Notes: generated from the sequence alone by a model not told the origin. DNA of 64,000 bases from Mariprofundus erugo (GCF_005818865.1 NZ_VBRY01000008.1:1-64000), one strand, 5' to 3'. Counted from the first letter of the stretch, positions 9,995 through 19,389 are shown. A program made the numbers and translations.

Positions 9995-10948
9995 TCAAAC
10001 GTGAATGGTTGTCTGAACGTGACGGATGTTACCAATGCCGCCATCAAGTACGACGGTATCGGTGGTCATGAACTTGCCATAGGTGTCATGGCCGGTTTTG
10101 ACGTGGCGAACATAGGCGCCGGAGGTCAGACCGGTAGCAATAAACAGGCAGTCATCAGAAGTGATCAGTTCATCGCGGGTGAGAATGCGAGTGGTATCGA
10201 TGCCTTCTTTCTTGCACAGCTCGATCTCAAAGTCCTTCTGAGGAGCCATGCGGCCGAACATTTCAGCGCCCATGGCGCGTGCTGCACAGGCAGTCACGAT
10301 ACCCTCAGGGGTGCCGCCAATGCCGAAAAGTGCATCGGAACCCATGTTCAGCACGGCCTGAATTGCGCCGTTTACGTCGCCATCGGTGGCCAGACGGATC
10401 TTGGCACCGGCAGCATAAACCTCTTTCATCATGGCATGGTGACGTGGCTTGTCGAGGATGAAGATCTTCAGCTCGGCAACGTCCTTGCCCAGTGCTGCAG
10501 CAAGCTGTTTCAGACGGTCGGCAATCGGTGCCTCCGGATCAATCTTGCCACGGGCGGCCTTTGGATAAACCTGCTTGTCCATGTAGAAGCAGGAGCCAGG
10601 CTGGTACATGGAGCCTGCAGGAGCAGCTGCCAGTGTCACAATCGAGCCGGGCATATCTTTTGCAAACAGGTTGGTGCCTTCGATCGGATCAACAGCGATA
10701 TCAACGCCGATACCCTCGCCGGTTCCAACCTTTTCACCATCATAAAGTGCAGGTGCTTCGTCCTTGGCGCCTTCACCAATGACGATGGTGCCATTCATTT
10801 TGACCTTATTGATGCGTGAACGCATGGCATCAACAGCCAGTCCATCGCCTTCATCTTTCTGACCTGAGCCGACAAATGGCGCACAAGCGCGTGCCGCAGC
10901 CTCACATACTTCAACCAGATCAATCTTAAGATTGCTAACGCTACCCAT
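9995..10948 (-). CDS. glpX: class II fructose-1,6-bisphosphatase (GlpX type)
   Basis: 317 residues. Hydrolyses fructose-1,6-bisphosphate, and in many autotrophs also sedoheptulose-1,7-bisphosphate. GlpX features seen: VGSGQKDEGDGLAVDAMR near the N-terminus, IVIGEGAKDEAPALYDGE, the metal-site DPIEGTNLFAKDMPGS and GIGGTPEGIVTACAARAMG. ATG 10948 has a GGGGGA ribosome-binding site at 8 nt. Placed between the inositol-phosphatase family gene and tkt, it supplies the irreversible phosphatase step of the cycle. Confidence 0.93.
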   Translation of the reverse strand: MGSVSNLKIDLVEVCEAAARACAPFVGSGQKDEGDGLAVDAMRSRINKVKMNGTIVIGEGAKDEAPALYDGEKVGTGEGIGVDIAVDPIEGTNLFAKDMPGSIVTLAAAPAGSMYQPGSCFYMDKQVYPKAARGKIDPEAPIADRLKQLAAALGKDVAELKIFILDKPRHHAMMKEVYAAGAKIRLATDGDVNGAIQAVLNMGSDALFGIGGTPEGIVTACAARAMGAEMFGRMAPQKDFEIELCKKEGIDTTRILTRDELITSDDCLFIATGLTSGAYVRHVKTGHDTYGKFMTTDTVVLDGGIGNIRHVQTTIHV

Positions 10949-11078
10949 GCGCCTGATCCCCCCACTTGTTTAGTTAAAAAGACGGACAAAAAATGCCTGT
11001 ATGAATCTTGTTGCTGCCGCACACTAGCGGTTTTGCGGGAAGAAATCGACCCTGAACATGAGGTTGAGAAAAATATCT

Positions 11079-11885
11079 TTATTTTTCAATGCTTGCTGTC
11101 TCAAGAAGGGTGCAAAGCTGACTATGAAGAGCCTTGCTTGCAGAGGCGAGTACCGAGGAAGAGAGGTGGCGGGCAGGAAATAGCGGTGCGCCGGTAAACG
11201 AGCCGACTGTGCATCCGGCTTCCGCTGCGATCAGGCTGCCAGCGGCAAAGTCCCAGATCTTTTCGCCGCCATGAATGATGAACTGGGCACGCCCGGCTGC
11301 AAGCCAGGCCCATTCCAGTGCACATGAGCCGATGTTGCGCTGGCTGCGGTATCGCTGTTTGCCGGCAAGGTCGGTGGCAATGGAGGGGGAGAGTCGTTTG
11401 TAATCGATGAAGCCGACGCTGTCGGCAAGCTGACACTGCCCAAAGGCCCGGATCGGATGATGGTTGAGGAAGGCTCCGTTACCGGCTTCGGCCGTAAACG
11501 TTTCACCGCTGACCGGGTCGTGAATACAGGCAAGCACTGGCATGCCATCCTCAATCAGTGCCAGTGAAATGGCGATGGCCGGCAGGTTGGTGGCAAAGTT
11601 GGTGGTGCCATCGAGCGGGTCCAGGCACCAGAGCTGTTTATTTTCCGATGTCAGCAGGGCCCGTTGCTCCTGCTCATCCATCTCCTCACCGAGCATGGCA
11701 ATGGCGGGGTAGTGTTGTGATAATTTGCTTTCAATGAAGCGCTGGCAGGCAAGGTCGGTTTCGGTGACGATGGAGCCGTCATCCTTGCTGTGGCTGTGCA
11801 CCGTACGGGAAAATGCCGGCATGATCACCTCACGGCCTGCCTCTTCCAGAATTGAGCTAACCACTTTTATATCGATCCCGGCCAT
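11079..11885 (-). CDS. inositol monophosphatase-family phosphatase
   Basis: 268 residues with the metal-binding motifs of the SuhB/CysQ/IMPase superfamily: GEEMDE (about 66-71), LDPLDGTTNFATN (about 88-100) and a WDFAAGSLIAAEAG block near 210-225. The substrate is not certain: inositol phosphate, 3'-phosphoadenosine-5'-phosphate or a sugar bisphosphate are all used by relatives. Its place at the head of the glpX-tkt-gap-pgk-pyk-fba series suggests a sugar-phosphate role (inference). AAGGAG sits 5 nt before ATG 11885. The 130-nt gap to glpX shows no strong terminator. Confidence 0.85.
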   Translation of the reverse strand: MAGIDIKVVSSILEEAGREVIMPAFSRTVHSHSKDDGSIVTETDLACQRFIESKLSQHYPAIAMLGEEMDEQEQRALLTSENKQLWCLDPLDGTTNFATNLPAIAISLALIEDGMPVLACIHDPVSGETFTAEAGNGAFLNHHPIRAFGQCQLADSVGFIDYKRLSPSIATDLAGKQRYRSQRNIGSCALEWAWLAAGRAQFIIHGGEKIWDFAAGSLIAAEAGCTVGSFTGAPLFPARHLSSSVLASASKALHSQLCTLLETASIEK

Positions 11886-12129
11886 ATCTGCTCCTTTTAC
11901 TGCGGCGGTGTTGCCATACTCTGCGCCAAATCATCTGAACATGTAACCACGCGGGTGGAAAGGGAACTCGATACTTTCAGGGGCAGGGACGGGTGCGATC
12001 TGTTGTCATGGATGTTTATATTGCGGGGATGGAGGCAGGCCGTTCTCTTCACGGGAAGAGTTCATTAATGCGAAGTTTTTACAGCTGATTTTGCCTCTGT
12101 TGCGGGGTGTTTCCACGCGCCCTGCGGTT

Positions 12130-12158
12130 TTGAAACTCGACTTTAAGGGTCTTATTTC
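12130..12158 (+). promoter_or_regulatory. putative sigma-70 promoter of carA
   Basis: TTGAAA (12130-12135) and TATTTC (12153-12158) are 17 nt apart, about 40 nt before the carA start. The rest of the 300-nt divergent gap (11886-12186) shows no leader peptide or attenuator that I can recognise. Confidence 0.4.
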
Positions 12159-12198
12159 GTAATCTGCGGGCCGCTAAAACAGAGAGGTGCGCGTGGCG

Positions 12199-13314
12199 AT
12201 GGCAGAAGCGATATTGGCATTGGCTGATGGACGAATTTTCCGGGGGCATGCTTTTGGCGCCCTTGGACATACAGTAGGTGAAGTCTGTTTTAATACCTCC
12301 ATGACGGGTTATCAGGAGATTCTGACCGATCCCTCCTATACCGATCAGATCATGACCTTTACCTATCCACACATTGGTAACGTCGGCATCAACGAGGATG
12401 ATATGGAGTCAGCCGATGTGGCTGTTCGCGGCTGTATCGTCAGGGTGCCGGCACGCAAGACCTCTAACTACCGTGCCGAAGGTGATCTCGCAGCATGGTT
12501 GGAAAAGCAGGGCATCGTCGGCCTCTCCGGCATTGATACCCGTGCACTGGTGCGTCATCTGCGTGACCACGGCGCGCAGAATGGTGTGATTGCCTCCGAT
12601 GGTATGAGTGATGCGGATGCTGTAGCGATGGCGCGTGGCTGGGAAGGTCTGGAAGGGCGCGATCTTGTCGGTCAGGTCAGTTGTAAAGAGATCTCCGAAT
12701 GGTCGCAGGGTACCTATAATCTGGAGCAGCCCGGTTATCAGGCTCCGGCCATGGCATCTCATGTGGTCGCATTCGATTATGGCTGCAAACGCAATATCTT
12801 CCGTAAACTCTCTGATCGTGGCATGAAGGTGAGCATTGTGCCGGCAACGACCAGTGCTGCCGATGTGCTGGCTCTGCAGCCGGATGGCATTTTCCTGTCC
12901 AATGGCCCTGGCGATCCGGCAGCCGTTGGTTATGCAGTCAATACCATTCGCGAGTTGCTCGACAGCAATGTTCCGATCTTCGGTATCTGCATGGGGCACC
13001 AGCTGCTCAGCCAGGCCCTGGGCCTCTCAACCTTCAAGCTGAAGTTCGGCCATCGTGGCGGTAATCATCCGGTCAAGGATGAGACCACCGGCAAGATTGA
13101 AATCACCAGCCAGAACCATGGCTTTGCTGTGGCCGATGCCGAGATTCCTGAGAGTGTGGAAATTACCCATCGCTCCCTGTTTGACGGCACCGTTGAGGGG
13201 CTGCAGGTGAAAGGGAAACCAATTTTCTCCGTACAGTATCATCCGGAAGCAAGTCCGGGTCCGCATGATGCCGATTATCTGTTTGATCGTTTTGCCGGCC
13301 TGGTAAAAGCCTGA
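12199..13314 (+). CDS. carA: carbamoyl-phosphate synthase small (glutaminase) subunit
   Basis: 371 residues from the chosen ATG. Hydrolyses glutamine to deliver ammonia to CarB for arginine and pyrimidine synthesis. N-terminal domain with [12 protein letters not shown] and [18 protein letters not shown]-terminal class I glutamine amidotransferase domain with FLSNGPGDP, the nucleophile elbow [12 protein letters not shown] (cysteine) and [13 protein letters not shown] (histidine, glutamate). GTG 12187 and GTG 12193 are possible earlier starts, but ATG 12199 after GAGAGG gives the usual family N-terminus. carB does not follow: the gene ends in a terminator and then a repeat array. Confidence 0.95.
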   Translation: MAEAILALADGRIFRGHAFGALGHTVGEVCFNTSMTGYQEILTDPSYTDQIMTFTYPHIGNVGINEDDMESADVAVRGCIVRVPARKTSNYRAEGDLAAWLEKQGIVGLSGIDTRALVRHLRDHGAQNGVIASDGMSDADAVAMARGWEGLEGRDLVGQVSCKEISEWSQGTYNLEQPGYQAPAMASHVVAFDYGCKRNIFRKLSDRGMKVSIVPATTSAADVLALQPDGIFLSNGPGDPAAVGYAVNTIRELLDSNVPIFGICMGHQLLSQALGLSTFKLKFGHRGGNHPVKDETTGKIEITSQNHGFAVADAEIPESVEITHRSLFDGTVEGLQVKGKPIFSVQYHPEASPGPHDADYLFDRFAGLVKA

Positions 13315-13330
13315 TTATCTGATTGTAAGG

Positions 13331-13383
13331 CCGCCACAGTCTGCTCCTGATTCTCAACAGGGCAGGGCGTGGCGGTTTTTTTT
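13331..13383 (+). terminator. intrinsic terminator of carA
   Basis: CCGCCAC (13331-13337) pairs with GTGGCGG (13369-13375) across a 31-nt loop, followed by eight T. The repeat array starts 5 nt after the T tract. Confidence 0.8.
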
Positions 13384-13388
13384 ATGTG

Positions 13389-14997
13389 CATCGCGCATGA
13401 GCGGGCAATATGGCTGAAGCAGTTTTTTATACCCTGTCAGCGATAAGATGCATTTAAAACTACGCGACTACTCTGCTAAAGCAGAGCATCCCCCTTTCTT
13501 TATCGGTAAAGAAAGGGGTGAAAGAAAGCCGCCCCCGATATTTTTGTCCTGCGGATTCCCTCATGCGAGCGATTCACTACAGCCGCTGCATCCGCAGCTT
13601 GTTTCTGTAGTGAATCACTCTGTTCGGCAAATCTATAAGGGGGAATCAAGCGGCATCCACCCATCGTTACCGGCACTGGTTTTCGGGCTTTCGCGATGAA
13701 CCTTTTTTGGTTCATCGCGCATGAACAGGCAATATGGCTGAAGCAGGTTTTTATACCCTGTCAGCGATAAGATGCATTTAAAGCTAAGCGACTACTCTGC
13801 TAAAGCAGAGCATCCCCCTTTCTTTATCGGTAAAGAAAGGGGTGAAAGAAAGCCGCCCCCGATATATTTGTCCTGCGGATTCCCTCATACGATCGATTCA
13901 CTACAGCCGCTGCATCCGCAGCTTGTTTCTGTAGTGAATCACTCTGTTCGGCAAATCTATAAGGGGGGAATCAAGCGGCATTCACCCATCGTTACCAGCA
14001 CCGGTTTTCGGGCTTTCGCGATGAAGCTTTGTTTGTTCATCGCGCATGAGCGGGCAATATGGCTTAAGCAGGTTTTTAATATCCTGTCAGCGATAAGATG
14101 CATTTAAAACTACGCGACTACTCTGCTAAAGCAGAGCATCCCCCTTTCTTTATCGGTAAAGAAAGGGGTGAAAGAAAGCCGCCCCCGATATATTTGTCCT
14201 GCGGATTCCCTCATACGAGCGATTCACTACAGCCGCTGCATCCGCAGCTTGTTTCTGTAGTGAATCACTCTGTTCGGCAAATCTATAAGGGGGGAATCAA
14301 GTGGCATCCACTCCTCTTTACCGGCACTGGTTGCAGGGCTTTCGCGATGAACCTTTTTTGGGTCATCGCGCATGAGCGGGTAATATGGCTGAAGCAGGTT
14401 TTTATACCCTGTCAGCGATACGAAGCTTTTAAAGCGACACGGCTACTCTGCCAAAGCAGAGCAGCCCCTTTCTTTATCGGTAAAGAAAGGGGCGAAAGAA
14501 AGCCGCCCCCGATATTTTTGTCCTGCGGATTCCCTCATGCGAGCGATTCACTACAGCCGCTGCATCCGCAGCTTGCTTCTGTAGTGAATCACTCTGTTCG
14601 GCAAATCTATAAGGGGGGACTCAAGCGGCATCCACTCATCTTTACCGGCACCGGTTTTCGGGCTTTCGCGATGAAGCTTTGTTTGTTCATCGCGCATGAG
14701 CGGGTAAGATGGCTGAAGCAGGTTTTTATACCCTGTCAGCGATAAGATGCATTTAAAACGACACGACTCTACTCTGCTAAAGCAGAGCATCCCCCTTTCT
14801 TTATCGGTAAAGAAAGGGGTGAAAGAAAGCCGCCCCCGATATTTTTGTCCTGCGGATTCCCTCATGCGAGCGATTCACTACAGCCGCTGCATCCGCAGCT
14901 TGTTTCTGTAGAGAATCACTCTGTTCGGCAAATCTATAAGGGGGGAATCAAGCGGCATCCACTCCTCTTTACCAGTACCGGTTTTCGGGCTTTCGTA
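13389..14997 (+). repeat. array of five direct ~325-bp structured repeats
   Basis: Units start with CATCGCGCATGA at 13389, 13713, 14038, 14364 and 14688 (lengths 324, 325, 326 and 324; the fifth stops at GGCTTTCG near 14997). Each unit contains the hairpins CTCTGC/GCAGAG, a 12-bp stem closed by TCGG (first copy 13491-13518), a 12-bp stem GATTCACTACAG/CTGTAGTGAATC (13571-13616) enclosed by GATTCCC/GGGAATC (13554-13647), and a junction hairpin formed by the end of one unit and the start of the next. Units differ by scattered substitutions. No protein family or known RNA is recognised. Confidence 0.9.
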
Positions 14998-15162
14998 CGT
15001 TAGAGGCGCACCTCTGTTTAACGTCATGACACTGCGCGCCTGGCGCTCCAATAGCTCTGATTTTTTCCCGGACTCCATGCTCGTCTCACCTGCAACAGTA
15101 ATGCGCAAACCCGTATGGCTGTATGTACGCATCTGAAGTGATGCAGAGGGTGTGGTCCGCAT
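14998..15162 (-). other. possible gene remnant between the repeat array and marC
   Basis: A minus-strand frame starts at 15162 (MRTTPSASLQMRTYSHTG), 31 nt after the marC stop, and runs into the last repeat unit, where its sequence becomes repeat-derived. No ribosome-binding site and no recognised family. It may be a small gene whose 3' part was replaced by the repeat, or a chance frame. Confidence 0.2.
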
Positions 15163-15193
15163 TATTTCTGCTGGCGGTTGGCTGGCTGCAGGA

Positions 15194-15799
15194 TCAGATG
15201 ACGTGGCGTATGCCTTGCAAAATCATTTGTACGCCAATGGTGCCGGTCAGTAATGCACCGGCCCGGCCGGCAATGTCGATATAGCGCTCAAGCAGGCTGG
15301 CATTGCGTACCTTGATGATGTCGAAAGCATATTTCAGCATCATCAGCATGATGACGGTCAGGGTAAGGGCCAGTACAATATTACCGGCTGCGACAGGGTA
15401 ACTCAGCGTGGAGCCCGCCATCACGCTGGCGCTGATCGTCCCCGGACCAATCATGAATGGCATGGCAATGGAGCCGGAAATATGTTCGGGATTACCTCCG
15501 CGCATGCGTTTGATGGCATCGCTGCCGATAAACAGCATCTGCATGGCGATCAGAAAAATCACCAGCCCGCCGAAAATCAGAAAAGAGGCGAACTCGACCT
15601 GCAGGATATCGGTGAAAATTGCTTCACCGCCCCAGGCGAACATAAGGAATACGAAGCCACTGATCATGCAGGCGCGCAGCAGTACGCGTAAAAACGTAGG
15701 CCGATCGAGCTCCTGAATCAGATCCTGCAAATAGATGCTCATCAGAAATGGATTGAACAGCACCAGAAAGAGTGCCAGTGACTTGATGAATGGATCCAT
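15194..15799 (-). CDS. MarC-family integral membrane protein
   Basis: About 201 residues with six hydrophobic segments. MarC/YhcE-family features: FLVLFNPFLMSIYLQDL in the first helix, the loop segment FLIAMQMLFIGS, and PFMIGPGTISASVMA in the middle of the protein. The family is found in the inner membrane and its role is poorly known; the old link to multiple antibiotic resistance has been withdrawn. A TTG at 15814 would add five residues, but the ATG at 15797-15799 (MDPFIKSLALF) matches the usual family start. It is convergent with carA and the repeat array. Confidence 0.85.
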   Translation of the reverse strand: MDPFIKSLALFLVLFNPFLMSIYLQDLIQELDRPTFLRVLLRACMISGFVFLMFAWGGEAIFTDILQVEFASFLIFGGLVIFLIAMQMLFIGSDAIKRMRGGNPEHISGSIAMPFMIGPGTISASVMAGSTLSYPVAAGNIVLALTLTVIMLMMLKYAFDIIKVRNASLLERYIDIAGRAGALLTGTIGVQMILQGIRHVI

Positions 15800-15931
15800 A
15801 GCACGGTCACCCAACCATGTATTGCCCGGGAAAGCAATGAAAACAGGGGCTTATTCTCTATGGATATGCTGATTTATTGCCCTCCTGGCAAAAATCAGTT
15901 CGCAAAGACAAAAGCGTGACAGAGAGGCAGG

Positions 15932-16055
15932 AAGCCGATTGGACGGCCAACGGCCGCCCGCAGGGCGAGGGCATGATGTCCGAGTCATTTTGCCTTTACT
16001 TACCCATCAAACCCTTACGTGTCTGATCTGACTTGCAGCATCCTTCAGTGTGGCG
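15932..16055 (+). repeat. copy of a second intergenic repeat family (degenerate)
   Basis: Contains AGCCGATTGGACGGC, similar to the elements at 34339 and 41375, followed by a stretch (TTGCCTTTACTTACCCATCA, then ACGTGTCTGATCTGACT) matching the spacer of the right repeat array (37135-37210 and 37457-37530) with about a quarter of bases changed. It fills the gap between marC and the M24 peptidase gene. Confidence 0.55.
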
Positions 16056-16064
16056 CGATGAAGA

Positions 16065-17192
16065 TTACGGAATTTCCAGCGTACATTTGTAGCGGGTGAG
16101 GTTGTCGCATCCGCCGTCGCGAACGACGACCAGATCTTCAAGCCGGACGCCGCCAACGCCCGGATAGTAGAGGCCCGGCTCAACCGTCACCGCCTGACCC
16201 GCCTGCAGGATATCGCTGCGAATGGAGATGCGCGGCGCCTCATGAATCTGCAGGCCGACGCCGTGGCCGGTGCCGTGGAAAAAGCCGGTCTGTTTGCCTT
16301 TGACAATGCCGGTGGTAAAGCCTGCAGCATGAAAGTGATCGGTGATGGCCTGATGAATGGCGGAACCATCTACGCCGGCCGCGACCATGGAGAGGCCGAT
16401 GGCCTGACCTTCACGTACGGCCTGATACATTTTTTTCTGGGCCGTGCTTGCCTTGCCTTTGACATAGGTGCGGGTCATGTCGCCCCAGTAGCCGGTGGTC
16501 AGTACGCGCGGGAAAATATCGATAATAATCAGTTCACCGGCACGGATATAGCCACTGCCGGTATTGTGGGGGTCGGCTCCTTCGCGTCCGCAGGCAACGA
16601 TGGTATGGGCAGGCATCGCCCCCTTGCCGATCAGGAAGGTTTCAATCACCCGTCGCACATCATCGGATTTTACTTTTTTGCCACTGTCCGGATCACGTAA
16701 AATACCATCATCGCCGATGCTGCAGCGGGCGAGATAATGCTCTCCCTGCTGCATCGACTGGCGGGTCAGCCGTTCCGCCTGAGCAAGGTGACCGATTTCC
16801 GTTTCCGATTTGATCGCCCTGTCGGGGAAAAATCCGTCTGGCGATGCCGAAACGGTAAAGCCCCAGCTGCGCAGCCGGTCGGCATGGAGCAGGGGAAATG
16901 AGGCGGGTACCCTGATTTCACGGGCTCCGCCGGCATCGAGAAACGCTGCTGCACAACCGGCAAGCCCCGACCAGCCTTTGTTTTCGGCGATTACGCGCCA
17001 GTCACTGTCCAGGTGAATGTGTGCAAAGCGGGAGGCTTTTCTGGCCCGATCCACCTCAAGCGGGGAGAACAGGCCATGCCATGCTCCATCCAGCTCAATG
17101 GCAATAAAGGGGTCAGGGACAAACATGCCGCTGGCATAAAGCATATCGGCATCATGTTCGGAATCGGCAATGATCAGGCGGGCATTTTTCAT
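16065..17192 (-). CDS. M24-family Xaa-Pro aminopeptidase-like metallopeptidase
   Basis: 375 residues, creatinase/prolidase fold with a variable N-terminal domain and a C-terminal pita-bread domain. The five metal ligands of the family are visible: aspartates in IIDIFPR and WGDMTRTYV, histidine in GTGHGVGLQIHE, glutamate in HEAPRIS or TVEPGLYYP, and glutamate in GGVRLEDLVVV. Such enzymes remove N-terminal residues before proline. The start is an ATG with only a weak ribosome-binding site, 12 nt after the BrkB-family gene, so the pair is probably one transcript. Confidence 0.85.
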   Translation of the reverse strand: MKNARLIIADSEHDADMLYASGMFVPDPFIAIELDGAWHGLFSPLEVDRARKASRFAHIHLDSDWRVIAENKGWSGLAGCAAAFLDAGGAREIRVPASFPLLHADRLRSWGFTVSASPDGFFPDRAIKSETEIGHLAQAERLTRQSMQQGEHYLARCSIGDDGILRDPDSGKKVKSDDVRRVIETFLIGKGAMPAHTIVACGREGADPHNTGSGYIRAGELIIIDIFPRVLTTGYWGDMTRTYVKGKASTAQKKMYQAVREGQAIGLSMVAAGVDGSAIHQAITDHFHAAGFTTGIVKGKQTGFFHGTGHGVGLQIHEAPRISIRSDILQAGQAVTVEPGLYYPGVGGVRLEDLVVVRDGGCDNLTRYKCTLEIP

Positions 17193-17204
17193 GGTCGTAT
17201 GATG

Positions 17205-18560
17205 TCAGCCGGAGAAGCCGGCGTCTTCCTCTTCTTCAGTGCGTGCCAGCAACTGTTTGAGGCTGATTGGTGTAAGGATATCGGCATGCTCGCGCTGCAT
17301 ACGAAAATAGAGGCCGGCAAGCTGTCGTCCGAGGGTGGTATCTTTCCACTCTTCCGGTATCTGCATCGGGATATCATTCAGGTTTTGAAAGATGGTCATC
17401 AATTCAATGCGGTCGGAGTCGCGTGCCAGCACCCACGCCTGTTTGCCCTGGATGTCGGTGCGGCGCAGCAGTTCGAGCTCGGTTAGCCGGTCAAGCCACT
17501 CCTGCAGAATATTTTCCGGTACATCGGTCTCTGCCAGCAGTCTGTCCATCGACAGCGTTTGACCATGCTCCAGTGCCTGTGCTGCACGCAGCAGAATCAG
17601 GTGGGAATAAAACTGGCGCAGGCCGGGATGGATAAATCGATTACGGTGTCTGTTGGATTGTTCAGGATGCTGCAGGCAAAAGGTGATCTCGGAGCCGAGC
17701 AGGACCACCACCCAGGCGAGGTATAACCAGACCAGGAAGATCGGCAGGGTGGAGAGGGCCCCGTAGAGCTTTTCATAATTGGCGATCTCGGTGATGTAAA
17801 AAGCAAAACCGATCTTCGTCCATTCAAACAGGGCGCCGCCAGCCAGTCCGCCGACCAGTGCATAGCGGAAGGGGACGGTGGTATTAGGCAGGACCGTGTA
17901 CAGGGTTGCCAGCGCCAGCGATGACATCAGCCAGGGGAGCAGAAATGGCAGCTGGCCAAGATAGCCTGCTCCTTCGGCCACATGTCGCAGCAGTGGCATG
18001 GCGGCAAAGTAGGAGGTGATGGTCAGCGAGGCACCGATCAGTATCGGAGCGAGTGTCAGGGTTGACCAGAACGTGATGAATTTTGACAGCCAGCCGCGCG
18101 CGCGGGTAATGCGCCAGATACTGTTGAAGGCCTCTTCGACGGTGTTGAGCAGCGCTGTGGCGGTAAATAGCAGGCCGATGACACCGAAGATCGAGATGGC
18201 GGCCGATTGATCGGTAATGGTGGAGAGGTAATCCTCAACGGCTTTTTGACTGGCGGGAATCAGGTACTCCAGCAGCAGATCGCGGACATGGCCGGAAACA
18301 GCGTCAAATGCCTGAAAACTGGTGAAAATTGAAAAGCCCAGTACGACCATCGGTACAATCGCCAGCAGCGAGGCATAAGCCAGGGCGGATGCACGCTGAA
18401 TGCATTTGTCTGCGATAAAGCGCTCAATGACGCGGTAGGAAAAGCGCAACAGGTGCGTGGCATGGCGGTAGAGTGCCGGCAGGCTGGCAATATCGGCGAC
18501 ATCCATCTCCAGCAGGCGGGACAGCTCTTTTGCCCATGAGTTCCTCAGCTGTTTACTCAA
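17205..18560 (-). CDS. YihY/BrkB-family membrane protein
   Basis: About 451 residues. Central part has six membrane segments of the YihY/BrkB family, starting at ASALAYASLLAIVPMVVLGF and including the conserved VEEAFNSIWRI and GGALFEWTKIGFAFYI. A soluble C-terminal region of about 150 residues (winged-helix-like, ending in an EEEEDAG acidic tail) follows. The family was once called RNase BN, which is now considered wrong; its function is unsettled. An open frame extends to 18779, but AAGGAG at 18567-18572 lies 6 nt before TTG 18558-18560 (LSKQLRNSW), which also avoids overlap with the divergent methyltransferase gene. Confidence 0.85.
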   Translation of the reverse strand: MSKQLRNSWAKELSRLLEMDVADIASLPALYRHATHLLRFSYRVIERFIADKCIQRASALAYASLLAIVPMVVLGFSIFTSFQAFDAVSGHVRDLLLEYLIPASQKAVEDYLSTITDQSAAISIFGVIGLLFTATALLNTVEEAFNSIWRITRARGWLSKFITFWSTLTLAPILIGASLTITSYFAAMPLLRHVAEGAGYLGQLPFLLPWLMSSLALATLYTVLPNTTVPFRYALVGGLAGGALFEWTKIGFAFYITEIANYEKLYGALSTLPIFLVWLYLAWVVVLLGSEITFCLQHPEQSNRHRNRFIHPGLRQFYSHLILLRAAQALEHGQTLSMDRLLAETDVPENILQEWLDRLTELELLRRTDIQGKQAWVLARDSDRIELMTIFQNLNDIPMQIPEEWKDTTLGRQLAGLYFRMQREHADILTPISLKQLLARTEEEEDAGFSG

Positions 18561-18695
18561 GTATGGCTCCTTGACGATGGCGGACTGCTGCAATGATACT
18601 GTAGATGCAACGGGTGATTGTGGAAAGAGGGCTGTTGCAGCTCTCTTCTGCATGACGGGGCGGATGACGGGCAACAGTGAAAGGGGATCAATGAT

Positions 18696-19331
18696 ATGGA
18701 GCAGGATGGTTTGCAGTGCATGAATGCGCATGAGCGCCAGCGTATGGTTGCACGCCATCGTGACAGTGCACGTGTGCATGGCTACTCAACGGATGCACTG
18801 TTCTGGACATCCCGGGGGCTACAAAAGCAGTTGTTTACGGTGCTGGCGGAGGTGGGTGTTGCTGCCGGAGATTCGGTGCTGGATGTCGGCTGTGGTTTCG
18901 GTGATCTCTACAGCTGGTTGCGAGGCAGAAAATTGACGGTGGAGTATACCGGTATTGATATCTCTCCCGATATTCTGGAGATCGGCATGCGTATGAATCC
19001 GGGCTTGAATCTCCTGTGTGGTGAACTGTTCGATTTTGACTGGCCGCAGGCATCGTTCGACTGGTTGCTTCTCTCCGGTACCCTGAACTGGCAGCTACAT
19101 GATGACGGGGCCTATATGCGCCGGTTGGTCAGTCGTATGTATGCATTATGCCGCCATGGTGTCGCCTTCAATATGCTCGATGCCAGAAAGATCGATGCAG
19201 AGCTGCTGGGTGAGATGAGGGCATATGAGCCGGATGATGTGCTCTCATTTTGTCGCCGCTTATCACCGGACTGTCACTGTCGCACCGACTATCTTCCCGA
19301 TGATTTCACCATTTACATGCTGAAACGATAA
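18696..19331 (+). CDS. class I SAM-dependent methyltransferase
   Basis: 211 residues. Glycine-rich motif I LDVGCGFGDLYSWL (about residues 62-75), motif II YTGIDISPDILEIG, and motif IV-like FDWLLLSGTLNW show a Rossmann-fold methyltransferase of the Methyltransf_11/25 type. The substrate cannot be told. GGGGA lies 8 nt before ATG 18696. It diverges from the BrkB-family gene and converges on fliW. Confidence 0.85.
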   Translation: MEQDGLQCMNAHERQRMVARHRDSARVHGYSTDALFWTSRGLQKQLFTVLAEVGVAAGDSVLDVGCGFGDLYSWLRGRKLTVEYTGIDISPDILEIGMRMNPGLNLLCGELFDFDWPQASFDWLLLSGTLNWQLHDDGAYMRRLVSRMYALCRHGVAFNMLDARKIDAELLGEMRAYEPDDVLSFCRRLSPDCHCRTDYLPDDFTIYMLKR

Positions 19332-19389
19332 CGATGGTCTCGGCAGCGGGTGAGTCGATCACAGACGCACTGCTGCCGAAAGAGACGGG

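Noticed and set aside
13448-14745. Open frames reading MHLKLRDYSAKAEHPPFF in each repeat unit, one spanning two units
   Set aside because: They are shared by every repeat copy, follow hairpin sequence in both strands equally, and lack consistent starts or ribosome-binding sites. They look like by-products of the repeat.
13389-14997. CRISPR array
   Set aside because: The repeat core is about 195 bp, spacers are near-identical rather than unique, and no cas genes are present.
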